Below are positions 50,001 through 57,480 of a stretch of 64,000 nt of DNA, piece by piece. The stretch is from Neodiprion pinetum (Eukaryota > Arthropoda > Insecta > Hymenoptera > Diprionidae). Numbering within the stretch: the first letter of the stretch is position 1; every line of letters starts with the position of its first letter. Position numbers and translations under genes: made by a program. The notes under the pieces were generated by a model that saw nothing but the letters and a program-made list of their open reading frames with translations, was not told the origin of the DNA and did not search any database. The stretch spans positions 42,839,026 through 42,903,025 of the forward strand of contig NC_060234.1 in NCBI RefSeq assembly GCF_021155775.2, in the 5' to 3' direction.

Positions 50001-50082
50001 CGCTCGAATCAAACTGTTTATATGGGATTTTATGTTTCAGGTTACGTACCTTTCGTTTGGGAGTCATTTTGGCAAGTTCCAT
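25910..50082 (-). CDS. chm: MYST-family histone acetyltransferase KAT7/HBO1-like (chameau), complete, 13 coding exons
   Basis: Nuclear acetyl-CoA-dependent lysine acetyltransferase; the family acetylates histone H3/H4 tails in BRPF/JADE-ING complexes. Coding exons, in transcription order: 50082-50050, 49572-49113, 48914-48669, 48401-48072, 47979-47803, 47713-47446, 47233-46939, 46701-46433, 46325-46139, 32346-32253, 26986-26840, 26447-26341, 26032-25910. They total 2736 nt, 912 codons including TAG, and the phase is kept at every junction. The protein has a Ser-rich, Lys-rich and polyQ N-terminus (about 12-415), a MYT1-type C2HC finger (C468, C474, H487, C493), a MYST C2HC finger (C661, C664, H677, C681), an acetyl-CoA loop RQGYGR (776-781), a catalytic Cys767 in SCIL and Glu801 in SPEKPLSDLG. 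The Cys-Glu spacing of 34 matches yeast Esa1. The C-terminus ends in a DPECLKW-type motif like human KAT7. An in-frame second ATG (residue 6) gives 906 aa. The weakest junction is exon 8/9, whose acceptor has a poor pyrimidine tract. Confidence 0.95.
26341..26447 (-). CDS. chm: KAT7/chm coding exon 12
   Basis: This encodes DISKEMAIDSYDIVSTLQAL, then GMMKYWKGKHIILKKQ, the conserved C-terminal helix-strand of the MYST domain. The acceptor is TTTCAG and the donor GTGAGC, ending in phase 0. Confidence 0.95.
26840..26986 (-). CDS. chm: KAT7/chm coding exon 11 (catalytic Glu)
   Basis: This encodes SYLLTRVEKKIGSPEKPLSD, then LGLISYRSYWKDVLLQYL. It includes Glu801, the general base by alignment to Esa1 Glu338. 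The acceptor is CATAG and the donor GTAATC; phase 1 in and 1 out agree with the neighbours. Confidence 0.96.
30020..30035 (+). promoter_or_regulatory. Perfect DR4 nuclear-receptor element
   Basis: Two exact AGGTCA half-sites are separated by four bases (CGGG). Direct repeats of AGGTCA bind nuclear-receptor dimers, and EcR/USP is known to accept DR4-type spacing. Part of a local 10-bp tandem duplication (30021-30040), so it may have arisen by simple duplication. Confidence 0.45.
30202..30226. repeat. TCC microsatellite
   Basis: (TCC)n tract inside the intron 10 GC-rich block. Confidence 0.9.
30542..30553. promoter_or_regulatory. Overlapping CRE and E-box
   Basis: The full palindromic CRE TGACGTCA (30542-30549) overlaps a palindromic E-box CACGTG (30548-30553). 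CREB/ATF bZIP and bHLH factors are the known binders of these motifs. Confidence 0.45.
31373..31437. repeat. Short irregular repeats of TGATTTCA
   Basis: Repeated ATGATTTCA, TTGATTTCA and GCGATTTCA words occur over 65 bp in KAT7/chm intron 10. Confidence 0.7.
32007..32023 (+). repeat. G17 homopolymer
   Basis: This run of 17 G residues lies about 230 bp past exon 10 of KAT7/chm, in intron 10. Confidence 0.95.
32253..32346 (-). CDS. chm: KAT7/chm coding exon 10 (catalytic Cys and acetyl-CoA loop)
   Basis: This is only 94 bp, isolated between introns of 13.8 kb and 5.3 kb. It encodes EKNSFLNYNVSCILTLPPY and then QRQGYGRLLIDF. It carries catalytic Cys767 and the Q/R-x-x-G-x-G/A acetyl-CoA signature, with a GTTCCAG acceptor and GTGAGT donor. 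Confidence 0.96.
36056..36078. repeat. AAG microsatellite
   Basis: (AAG)7 in KAT7/chm intron 9. Confidence 0.9.
37564..37584 (+). repeat. C21 homopolymer
   Basis: This is a run of 21 C residues in a GC-rich block of KAT7/chm intron 9. Confidence 0.95.
38358..38684. repeat. Diverged ~120-bp tandem repeat
   Basis: Units start at 38417, 38537 and 38658 with ATCAGCGACYC. They share TAGAGTTTTT and an ATTGGATCCACCATCTTGAA-type block. There are about 2.5 copies, including partial ends. Confidence 0.8.
41980..42258. mobile_element. Long imperfect palindrome (foldback element) in KAT7/chm intron 9
   Basis: The outer arms TTATAACAGCCAATAAACGT (41996-42015) and the inverted TTATAACAGCCAATCAACGT (42219-42238) pair. 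The pairing continues inwards through GATTGTATTTCAAATTA and TTGAATAAATTTT to a centre near 42105. The right arm has an extra ~40 bp (about 42175-42215) not present in the left. Confidence 0.75.
45594..45660. repeat. 27-bp tandem duplication
   Basis: Two identical 27-bp units (ACACGCATGCGAGGCATTCC plus TATCACG) are followed by the start of a third. Confidence 0.95.
46139..46325 (-). CDS. chm: KAT7/chm coding exon 9 (MYST core)
   Basis: This encodes WEVDGKRYKQYCQNLCLLAK, then [20 protein letters not shown], and ends GYFSK, the hallmark core of MYST acetyltransferases. The conserved FSKEK autoacetylation-site lysines straddle this exon and the next. The acceptor CTGAAG/GAAGG has a poor pyrimidine tract, so its exact 5' edge is less certain than the rest. 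Confidence 0.95.
46433..46701 (-). CDS. chm: KAT7/chm coding exon 8 (start of MYST domain, zinc finger)
   Basis: This contains the YQSPYPEEF entry motif and the MYST C2HC zinc finger: C661, C664, H677, C681, followed by WRHPPG. The donor inferred from conservation of the E-V-Y-R-K sequence is CCG/GTTAGT at 46433, leaving two bases of the Arg codon. Confidence 0.94.
46939..47233 (-). CDS. chm: KAT7/chm coding exon 7 (basic coiled segment and NLTSDYDL motif)
   Basis: This begins EFYKERKKHEEERKK, a charged helical segment. It continues through QRNYQLKVKEMRNK and ends NLTSDYDLKLFMEAQAIASEKI, which aligns with the human KAT7 segment [21 protein letters not shown] just before the MYST domain. The donor is GTTAGT in phase 0. 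Confidence 0.94.
47446..47713 (-). CDS. chm: KAT7/chm coding exon 6 with MYT1-type C2HC zinc finger
   Basis: This encodes the finger that marks KAT7/KAT6-type proteins in this family, C468-X5-C474-X12-H487-X5-C493, followed by PLYHN as in human KAT7. The first spacing is X5, one residue more than the X4 of human KAT7. The strong GTAAGT donor is in phase 2. Confidence 0.93.
47803..47979 (-). CDS. chm: KAT7/chm coding exon 5
   Basis: This is 59 codons with a TTTCACAG acceptor and GTACGC donor. It encodes an acidic DLVKSEEEGELSDTD start, a basic KGKRK patch and an SDTESDT end. It links the disordered N-terminus to the zinc-finger exon. Confidence 0.9.
48072..48401 (-). CDS. chm: KAT7/chm coding exon 4 with polyglutamine tract
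   Basis: This is 110 codons, phase 1-1. It begins ALVIK, runs into a CAA/CAG-encoded polyQ block interrupted by His and Glu, and then has Ser-rich acidic and basic segments. The donor is a weak GTTGTA. The frame is continuous with the exons on both sides. Confidence 0.88.
48302..48390 (-). repeat. chm: CAG/CAA trinucleotide tract in KAT7/chm exon 4
   Basis: On the coding strand, (CAA)n then (CAG)n encodes polyQ interrupted by His and Glu. Coding microsatellites like this are often length-polymorphic. Confidence 0.9.
48669..48914 (-). CDS. chm: KAT7/chm coding exon 3
   Basis: This is 82 codons in phase 1-1, with a TTTCAG acceptor and GTGAGT donor. It encodes a Lys-rich segment with an FSPENSSESD acidic/Ser patch and a basic tail. 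No folded domain is apparent. Confidence 0.9.
49113..49572 (-). CDS. chm: KAT7/chm coding exon 2 (Ser-rich, Lys-rich disordered region)
   Basis: This is about 153 codons. It starts TTSSESTSSSSSG, continues through acidic Ser clusters (SDSENSSSS) and ends in a Lys/Pro-rich stretch. It is bounded by an AG acceptor after CATAATAG and a GTATGT donor. Low-complexity Ser/Lys composition like this is typical of the poorly conserved N-terminus of KAT7 proteins. Confidence 0.88.
49878..49894. repeat. Short interstitial telomere-like repeat (TTAGG)3
   Basis: TAGGTTAGGTTAGGTTA lies in KAT7/chm intron 1. TTAGG is the canonical insect telomere repeat. Confidence 0.7.
50050..50082 (-). CDS. chm: KAT7/chm coding exon 1 (start codon exon)
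   Basis: This encodes MELAKMTPKRK and ends at a GTACGT donor in phase 0. Two in-frame ATGs lie at 50082-50080 and 50067-50065. The second has the better context (CAAAATGAC). Joining to the ACAACC acceptor of exon 2 keeps the Ser-rich frame open, whereas the alternative downstream AG gives an immediate stop. I placed this exon by splice phase and not by homology. Confidence 0.72.
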
Positions 50083-50317
50083 CAGACTTTGTCATTTCTA
50101 AAGGTCATGTTCACATTTTGAAACGAAATATTGGCACAAGTGCACTTCTAACGAAAATGAAATCATGTTCTCAGCTTCACCACAAGCTTTTCATCAACTT
50201 TTCACCCACTTTTCATTACAATTCTAATTTTCCAATGACAAATCCCTTCTCCCCTCCTCCTCACCCTCTTGCCATGTGTATTTACCGTTGATCGAGCACA
50301 CAACAGACAACTCACAG

Positions 50318-50355
50318 GGTGCGCACATAGATTTATAAGTCTATGGGTGCGCACC
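50318..50355. repeat. Strong hairpin (14-16 bp stem) upstream of KAT7/chm
   Basis: The left arm at 50318-50331 (GGTGCGCACATAGA) pairs with 50340-50355 across an 8-nt loop, with a 2-nt bulge. On the minus strand a perfect pol III A-box (TAGCTCAGTGG) overlaps its edge, but a convincing B-box is missing. It may be a relic of a tRNA-derived SINE. Confidence 0.55.
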
Positions 50356-51768
50356 ACTGAGCTATGTGAAGATTGCTCCGCGAGACTGGCGAAGTCGACC
50401 ATGCTTGATCACAAATTAGCGCGTCAACTTAAACATAGGTCTCTTATGAATTTCAATATAATCTAAGATGAATACAGGTTAGCAATCTTTTGTACACTCA
50501 AAATTGGATCAGAATAGTTCAGATTTATCTTTATTGTTAGTATAATAGGTATATTTAGAACATGCGTCGTTCATGCGTTCCAGCGTTGGCTGAAGGATCT
50601 TTAGTTAAATGATAAATCTTCAGAAATGAAGATAATTAGGGTATATCCTACCAAAAAATGCCATCCTTGGGCAATTTTTTACTTACAATTAGATCTGGGA
50701 GCGAAGTGGGTGATTATCGGTAATATTAACAATGTAGGAGTTCCGCCGGTAGCGTTGTGTTTTCTATCTTCGTCCAAAGAGTGGAATGGAAAAGGATAAG
50801 ACATTGATATCGGTACGCCAGTTGACCATGTCGGTATTGCGGCATGTGTACTCTTGACTATTCTTTGAATTGTCCATTACCTTTCAACTTTGCCGTCACG
50901 TGATCTTTGGTAGAATATAGTTACTCATTGTCAATGGTAAGGATATCGTTCCGAATTCGGTTGGGTATGATACATATTCTATCTTTATCTACCACGTAAA
51001 ATAGAAGAGGACACGATATGTCTCTGTTTCTCAGTTAACAATGTAAACTGCATACTGACCGGCCGTTCTCAATCAATTATTTTTATAGTCTTACACATAA
51101 GTGGAAAAATAGGCATGACAAGATTCTTCTTGTTTAATAACGGTTAAGATATTTGATAGGGCATATAATTCAAAGTACTCTAGATCAATCACAGTTCAAT
51201 TTTACTTTTAGAATTGTGCGAACTTTTTGAAATTTGAATGTGGCCGCCAATATGAGACTTGAATCAAACGCGGTGACGGCCAGACAGACGACAGTCGTTC
51301 ACTTTTAGCATTGCGTCATCTCTGACCTATCCAATTGGATCGCAACAGTCGAGTTTATGGTGGCATTCAAGAACGAAATTTGTGTGTCAACAGCGAGAAG
51401 CAGCCTCAAATCATTGATAAGAAAACAAAGCGAATACCCTGCAACTGACGGTGGTGCGTATACTTCATTGATGGCGAATATTTGTGAAGTTTTCGCTTCT
51501 GATAGTGGGTTGATTGAAACGGTATGGCGTTATGGTCGTGCACTTAACTGATCAGTATTACGCATTTGAAAAACATTGACTCTAAAGTAAGTGTAACAAT
51601 ACCAAACTCCAGTTAATGAGTAGAGAAATTGTATTTCATTCCTGAAAATATAAATTCTGTTGTTAAAATTCTTCAAATTGCTTAAAGTTATTTGTAAAAT
51701 TTCGATTTCCTCGAATGAAATGGCGGCAAATTTTGGCAACCCACGAGCGCGAGCAAGCCGCGTGTATC

Positions 51769-51778
51769 TTGCATCATC
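51769..51778 (+). promoter_or_regulatory. CARE-like (C/EBP-ATF response element) motif
   Basis: TTGCATCATC matches the composite half C/EBP, half ATF/CRE site known from amino-acid-response elements such as that of mammalian CHOP. It lies about 0.9 kb upstream of the C/EBP-gamma start codon. A single short motif can occur by chance. Confidence 0.35.
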
Positions 51779-52680
51779 GCTTGATCAAGAACGCACACAT
51801 CGCCATAAGTTTACGTAGAAGCGTGAAACACATGGGCAGAATTAGCGAGAACGCGTTTGGTATTCGGTACTTTTTGCATATTATTATGGTCATAGGTAAT
51901 GCCGTAATGCCAAAATTATCAGATAACTTCTGTTGATTAGCAGTGATAAATCAATACCCAAACGTTGACTTGGGATGTTGATCTATGTACCACTAGAAAT
52001 CAAAACCCGTTGTGAACGTTTTTCAAATTCTTTTACTTCATACCGATAATTGTCCTTGCAGAATTTTCTGAAACTTTTGAGAAATTACCTTACTAACATA
52101 ATTTTGTACAAACTTTTGCCCACAAATTTCAGTAATGAATTAATCAACTATCAGTTGAATTGATATCATCGCATAAAAAATTGGTACGCTCTAGTTTATG
52201 ACTTCATCCCGTTTAATTGGATTTAAGTTTTTCCCTCCAAATTGACTAAACCATACCAGCTAGAAATTGGTAATAACATATTTGATCAAAAAAATTTAGC
52301 GTCAGTTGAATGTATTCAAATCCTGTTTCCAAATTAAGGTATGAAAAATGTTCAAAGCATGGGGTAGTAGTCGCCTTGTGTCGTACGCATAACTGAGAGT
52401 ATTTGCCAATTGGATATTTCATAGAGAACAATATACCTTGCCAATACGATCAGGGTATTCCACTAATTATCGTTGATACGTGATCAAATTTTGAAACATG
52501 GAATTTGCTTTTATTCGACCACTTCAAATCCTAGTTTCTGAGGTGCTCAATATTTATATTTTTTCAAATATATACCAGTAAAGACTGTATATGTTGTAAG
52601 ATTTGCAAACCCTGAACAAATAGTATTTCTTCATATGAATCAAACGTTTTTAATAATAAAATCCGTTTTTCTTTTTCCAG

Positions 52681-52794
52681 ATGGCACCCAAAAATAAGGA
52701 AAACTCCGGGAACCCGTCGAAAAAGTCGAAACGAGCAATTTCTGAAGAAGATGACGACGACGACTACAGGCGAAGACGAGATCGTAACAATCAG
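52681..52794 (+). CDS. CEBPG: C/EBP-gamma coding exon 1
   Basis: This is 38 codons, MAPKNKENSG to YRRRRDRNNQ, with a GTAGAT donor in phase 0. The exon boundary falls inside the basic region. Confidence 0.93.
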
Positions 52795-53477
52795 GTAGAT
52801 GCAGATTCAGTTATGTCAGAATATTTATTGTTTGCGGGACAATGTACTTGCGCCACTTTTCTCAATAAGATAACACTACTGTAATATACAATCGTGGAGT
52901 AGAAAACGAAAATGTAAAATAGAACTACATCAGTGACTACATCTGGGACCCCTTCCTTCCGATTGAAATTTTCCCACTGATTCGTAAAATATTTTCATTT
53001 CTATAACATTGTGCTTACGTGCAGTGTTTATCAATGGTCATTATTGGACATTCTTAATGTAACAAATTTTCAAGTTGTATTTGCATCGATTTGACTTATC
53101 ATATTTCCTTTGTTATAAAATCTGTAGGCAGTAAAGCGTTCAAGGGTAAAGAGTAAATTACGAACGCAGCAAACTTTGGAGCGAGTTAACCAGCTGAAAA
53201 CAGAAAACGAATTGTTGGAGGAGAAGATCAAGATGCTAACCAAGGAGCTTGGATTTTTGAAAGACCTGTTTTTGGCCCACGCAGGTATGGAGTGCATATC
53301 GTGATAAGTTTTGTCTTGTACACTAATTATAACAACAAATCATGCGGTATAATATTGGTAATTTTTTTCTCAGGCTCCAGTCAACACCCAATCAATATTC
53401 AGGACCTAGATTTGAACGCATTACTGTCAGAAGATACGAAGTCTTCCGACGATGTAAAACCAACAACAAAGCTGTAG
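52681..53477 (+). CDS. CEBPG: CCAAT/enhancer-binding protein gamma (small bZIP), complete
   Basis: Nuclear bZIP factor without a transactivation domain; members of this family act mainly as heterodimer partners of ATF4 and other C/EBPs (Drosophila counterpart Irbp18). Exons 52681-52794, 53128-53284 and 53374-53477 join to 125 codons including TAG (124 aa), as expected for the family. Residues 1-28 are Lys-rich then acidic (EEDDDDD). The basic region spans about 29-52 with the C/EBP signature NNQAVKRSR (36-44). The zipper has heptad leucines at 61, 68, 75 and 82, ending LKDLFLAHA. The C-terminus is a short hydrophilic tail. The start ATG lies immediately after a CTTTTTCCAG acceptor, so the 5' UTR is spliced. 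The first intron splits the DNA-contact motif between Gln38 and Ala39. Confidence 0.95.
53128..53284 (+). CDS. CEBPG: C/EBP-gamma coding exon 2 (basic region end and leucine zipper)
   Basis: The acceptor is ATCTGTAG and the donor GTATGG in phase 1. It encodes AVKRSRVKSKLRTQ and the complete leucine zipper, TLERVNQLKTENELLEE through LGFLKDLFLAHA. Confidence 0.95.
53374..53477 (+). CDS. CEBPG: C/EBP-gamma coding exon 3 (C-terminal tail)
   Basis: After a TTTTTTTCTCAG acceptor it encodes SSQHPINIQDLDLNALL, then SEDTKSSDDVKPTTKL and TAG. It is in phase with exon 2. The NIQDLDLNALL motif may be a short amphipathic segment. Confidence 0.9.
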
Positions 53478-54015
53478 GATTGAGGACCAATTCACGTGAC
53501 TATATCAAACTCGGGGTATTGGCACGGCCGTGCTTTAATTCTGTCTGAAATTACAACCAAACGGACAACGGTTGGTCCTTTTGATTTGGTGAGAAGTTAA
53601 GAGCCTTTTCCTCTTCCTCGCCCTCTTTTGCCAATCCTGCCGCTCTATGAAAATATTTTTGTTTATTTATGTCTATCTTTAGTCAACGCTAATGCAAAAA
53701 ACCAGCATTTTTTGAACTTATCATGTAAATCGACATGGGAAAGGGAGCGTCTCTCTTCTCACTGTTGGTGTTAGAGATCTCCTTGAGAATCACTCCTCAT
53801 TGCACTAACAGTTCGAGCGTGATTCCAAACCTTGCATTACAACGAAGAGATTAGGTTGGGCACATTCTAAACGAACTGTGTGCCCCTCAAAAACACATTA
53901 CACCTAAATCTGCCGTCGATGCTGCAGGAAAGTATTTTTATACGGAGTGCAACATGAATTGCAACTCTGCCTATGTTCCCAATTCGGAAGGAATAAAAAC
54001 CACATGTATACTAGC
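53478..54015 (+). other. CEBPG: Putative 3' UTR of C/EBP-gamma with AATAAA
   Basis: The first clear AATAAA on the coding strand is at 53992-53997, about 515 nt after the stop. That suggests a roughly 0.5-kb 3' UTR. Later signals cannot be excluded. Confidence 0.45.
53992..53997 (+). terminator. CEBPG: Candidate polyadenylation signal for C/EBP-gamma
   Basis: This is a perfect AATAAA in the presumed 3' UTR. A T/G-containing stretch follows within 40 nt. Confidence 0.45.
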
Positions 54016-55499
54016 GTATATGTATACATTATTTTATACGAATTTGTCGTCTCCATCAAGGTAAAGTTTTCGTTTTAGAAATTATCTACCTATCGCGAAT
54101 TCGGTAACTTTTTTTTTACGTTCATATGTTCTATCTGCAGACGGTAATAATACCGTAAAATTTTTATGGTCTTATATACATATGTGTATGTGTTGACGAT
54201 AATATGGTATGATAAATCGTAGTATTAGGTGTGGCCCTTTAAATCTATTTACTTACGACGTTCATTAGTAAGTGCTAGTAAGTACCACATTCATCGCAGT
54301 CGATGGGCCGTGAATATTTGTTGCGCGGATCAATCTTTCTTCCTCCCTTCAATCATTGGTTAAGATCAATGAATTAGAGTTGTTTTACAACTAATTTTAT
54401 CTATGTTTGATAAGTATCAGATCACGATTTTTTTTTTATCTAAAAATCGAGTGTACTGGTTGTCAGCGCGAGTATAGTGTATACATATACATATCTGTAT
54501 TAATAGACTACATTTAATTTTATACAGTGAGTTGTAGGTAATTATACTTAGTGTACACATATGTACATGCATAGCATATATTTCTGTAAATAATAATTAT
54601 ACTTATAATATAACGAGAAAAATTTAATTCTGTATTGTTATTTCAACTTGCGCAGCTAAAAACATGCAATATTCGCAGATTATGTCGCCCTCACATTCAA
54701 ACTTATCAACTGAAAAAATCTATCTTTGGGAATCTAAATTGTTCAAAAAGAATGCTGTTATCAGCTTAATGTACGGCATATGATAAGGTAGAATTAACAG
54801 CGATCCAAGAGAATAAGATCTAGTTCGACATGAGCTTCTGATTTTTAAAAGGAATTATCTATCAGCCAATTTAACTGATCATTGAATCGCCGAAATATTC
54901 TTCACTCAATGAATCGAGATAGAGGTTTCTTTTGGGCAGAAGAAAAAAAATCGGAGCGCCAAAGTTCAAGCGTCGCGGAGCGATTTCCTTTTCCAATGGT
55001 CTCACTGTCAGTGTTTCAAGTGGTAAAATTGTAAATCTTAATCTGGTGATTAACAATTTGCAAAATTCGAACTCGAGGAGTTTTACGGGGCTTGACCATT
55101 AAACCAAACTCTGGCTGGCGACGGAAATCGGCGCTGGCCTAACATCAGAGCTGCGGAGTCTCACGATTGGCGTAAAGGCGGTAAGGTGACTTCTTGTCCT
55201 AATTCGTACGTACGTCTGTGCATACTTCTATCTACGTTGCATTACAAAATTATATATTACGAACTACGCACGATTTTTTCAATAATTAAATCAAGTACAC
55301 CGGTTCTTAATTTCGTGCAGGAAGTGAATACAGGTACGGTATACATGTGTCCTGTGTGTACCTGCGTGCATATCGACCTCGACACGACTCACAATCAGTT
55401 AATTTCGTTATGTTCCTCGCGTACGTATTTCACGCCTACGTGACGGCAAGGATGTGTAGCATGAGTAGGTTTGTACATTGTCTTCATAGTTGGCGAGCG

Positions 55500-56350
55500 G
55501 TTAGCCTCGCGAGGTAAACGGCGAATCGAATGTGTCTCGAACGTAATACGGAGTTCACCGAGTGGAATCGTATTAATACCGGGGATACCTGTAATAAGTA
55601 TACTCGAGTACGGCGGTTCGGAAAATGATGGGGGAAACGTCGGTGTCCCGTTGGAAAGCAGTTTGACGAGGGTGTCCGGAAAATCACGGCACCTGTCGAT
55701 TTTCCGCGAAAATAACCGGAAACGCCCGATCCTCGGTCGGGTTTCTCGTTCAGGCACCAGCCGTCGCCGTCGTATCTAGCAGACGACATGTTGGCTGCAC
55801 ACAGCACCTCGTCTGAGACGTTTCAGCCGGAAATTTCCTCGAAAATCGTATTGTATTGAAGTGCGTGTCGTACAAAGTGCTGCTCGGATATCATATCGGG
55901 AATATCCGCGGTGTTTACGTGGATTAACAAGTGTTTACCGGCGACAAGGGGTCACCGAGGATCTCAGGTGAAAACGGAGTGACAGTCAAGTCGAGAAGTA
56001 ATCTATTTTCACGTTTTGGAGGGGTAGGGGTCGGGCAGCCACGGGCGCTGCGCTGCCCAAGTCAATTTTCTATGTGAATGTGTGCGTGTGTCCGTGTCTG
56101 TGCCTGTGCCTGTATGTTTTTTCCCATTTCTCTCTCATTCTACGCTACGTCCATTATCCTCCTCCTCTTCCTCCTCCTTCTCGTCCGTATCATCGTGTTT
56201 TTCGGTCATTCCATCCGCAGCCGAGACCCCCCGTTGACGTCGGCGTGTCGCGGCGCGACGGCGGAGCTCCGGGAGCTGTCCGCGATGCATTGCACGATCC
56301 CCATCGGCCTTCTTCCTCCATTTACATCGTCGCTCGGTTAAAAATGGTGT
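55500..56350 (+). promoter_or_regulatory. GC-rich block, candidate promoter or 5' exon region of Gs-alpha
   Basis: This is the only strongly CpG-rich block upstream of Gs-alpha. A good donor-like CTCAG/GTGAAA occurs at 55967-55968. The assignment to Gs-alpha is by position alone. Confidence 0.3.
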
Positions 56351-56981
56351 GCAATGTTGGGTGGCGCGAGACACGTCGTTCGATATATCAATCGCGCAAC
56401 TGTCCCTCGATTGGAATGAGAATCTAGTTTTTCGGGCTAGGCAGGATCACTCGCTCTACCCTGCAACAACGCACACACATGGATAGGGAAGGAGAAATAG
56501 AAAGAAAGATGAGGCGGAGAGGGACACCTAACGCACTCGCACACCCTGCGCTCTGCCGAGAGCCTACATATATACATTCACACATACACAGTACACATAC
56601 ACACATACGTTAATCGCACGTAGTATGCATACGTACGTAATAACGCACACCCGCACAAGTTGGACTGAATTCACTCACACACCTGAGAGTCGAGGCGGCA
56701 CATGTACACGATTTGGGGTAAAAAAAAAGAGGCGAGAAAGAGAAAGGGAGCGAGATGGGACACAAATGATTTATTTCATCGGTCCGTCCGAGCGAGCGAG
56801 TCCTAGGCTAACCTGCAAGGTACACATACTGTGGCATACAGAAAAATACACCGGGCACACCGTCGTCGGTGTGCGTGACACAGTTAATCTCTCTCGGATA
56901 CACAATAAGCAGCAACAGGGTGCACTCCCGCCTAACGGAGATAAGGAACGAGATGGGGAGAGTCCAACGCTTTGCAGAATT

Positions 56982-56994
56982 CCCCCCCCCCCCC
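56982..56994 (+). repeat. C13 homopolymer
   Basis: This is a run of 13 C residues upstream of Gs-alpha. Confidence 0.95.
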
Positions 56995-57262
56995 ATCGCC
57001 TGTCGCTTCCCTCAAAGTTTGGCGGATCGAATATTTTTTGTCACGAATCATATTTCATCGTGTCGCGTACCTCATCTCATCTCGTCACTTCTTATCATGT
57101 TTTACATATTATTAACACGTACAAGCGACTATATACTCTTTATACGTAATGCTGGATATACGACAATACGATAGGTTATATATAGCAACTAGACTGCCAA
57201 ATATCATCGTGCCCGTTCGTTTCATGAGGGTCAGTGTTCTTCTGTTTCAGGTTAAAATTGAT

Positions 57263-57480
57263 CATGTTGAAGTTAGTAACGTTATCGTAACGATTCGTTC
57301 TGATGAAAAATCGTTATTTTGGGATCTTCGAACTGTTTGCAATTCGGTAAATCGTCATAAAACTAAATATACTGATATTTTGCAGTCCTAGCTCCTTAAA
57401 AATCATCGTAAAAATAGGAACATGGTGATGTTTTTTTCTCAACGTTTTGTTACGATAAAGTTACTAAACTTCAACCTGGT
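57263..57480 (+). mobile_element. MITE-like element copy H
   Basis: The left end GTTGAAGTTAGTAACGTTAT continues CGTAACGA. The right end is GTTACGATAAAGTTACTAAA plus CTTCAACC. It lies upstream of Gs-alpha. Confidence 0.85.

Larger units (their letters stand above)
50083..52680. other. Divergent intergenic interval between KAT7/chm and C/EBP-gamma
   Basis: This 2.6-kb head-to-head interval must contain the 5' ends of both genes. It holds an upstream ATG for KAT7 (50093-50095), a hairpin with a pol III A-box match (50318-50392), mostly AT-rich sequence, an AAATGGCGGC YY1-like motif at 51717-51726 and a CARE-like site at 51769-51778. A pyrimidine-rich acceptor ends exactly at 52680, so C/EBP-gamma has at least one upstream non-coding exon here whose position I cannot fix. 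Confidence 0.6.

Noticed and set aside
50300..50400. tRNA gene
   Set aside because: A perfect A-box match and a hairpin are present, but there is no acceptor stem, no convincing B-box and no proper anticodon loop.
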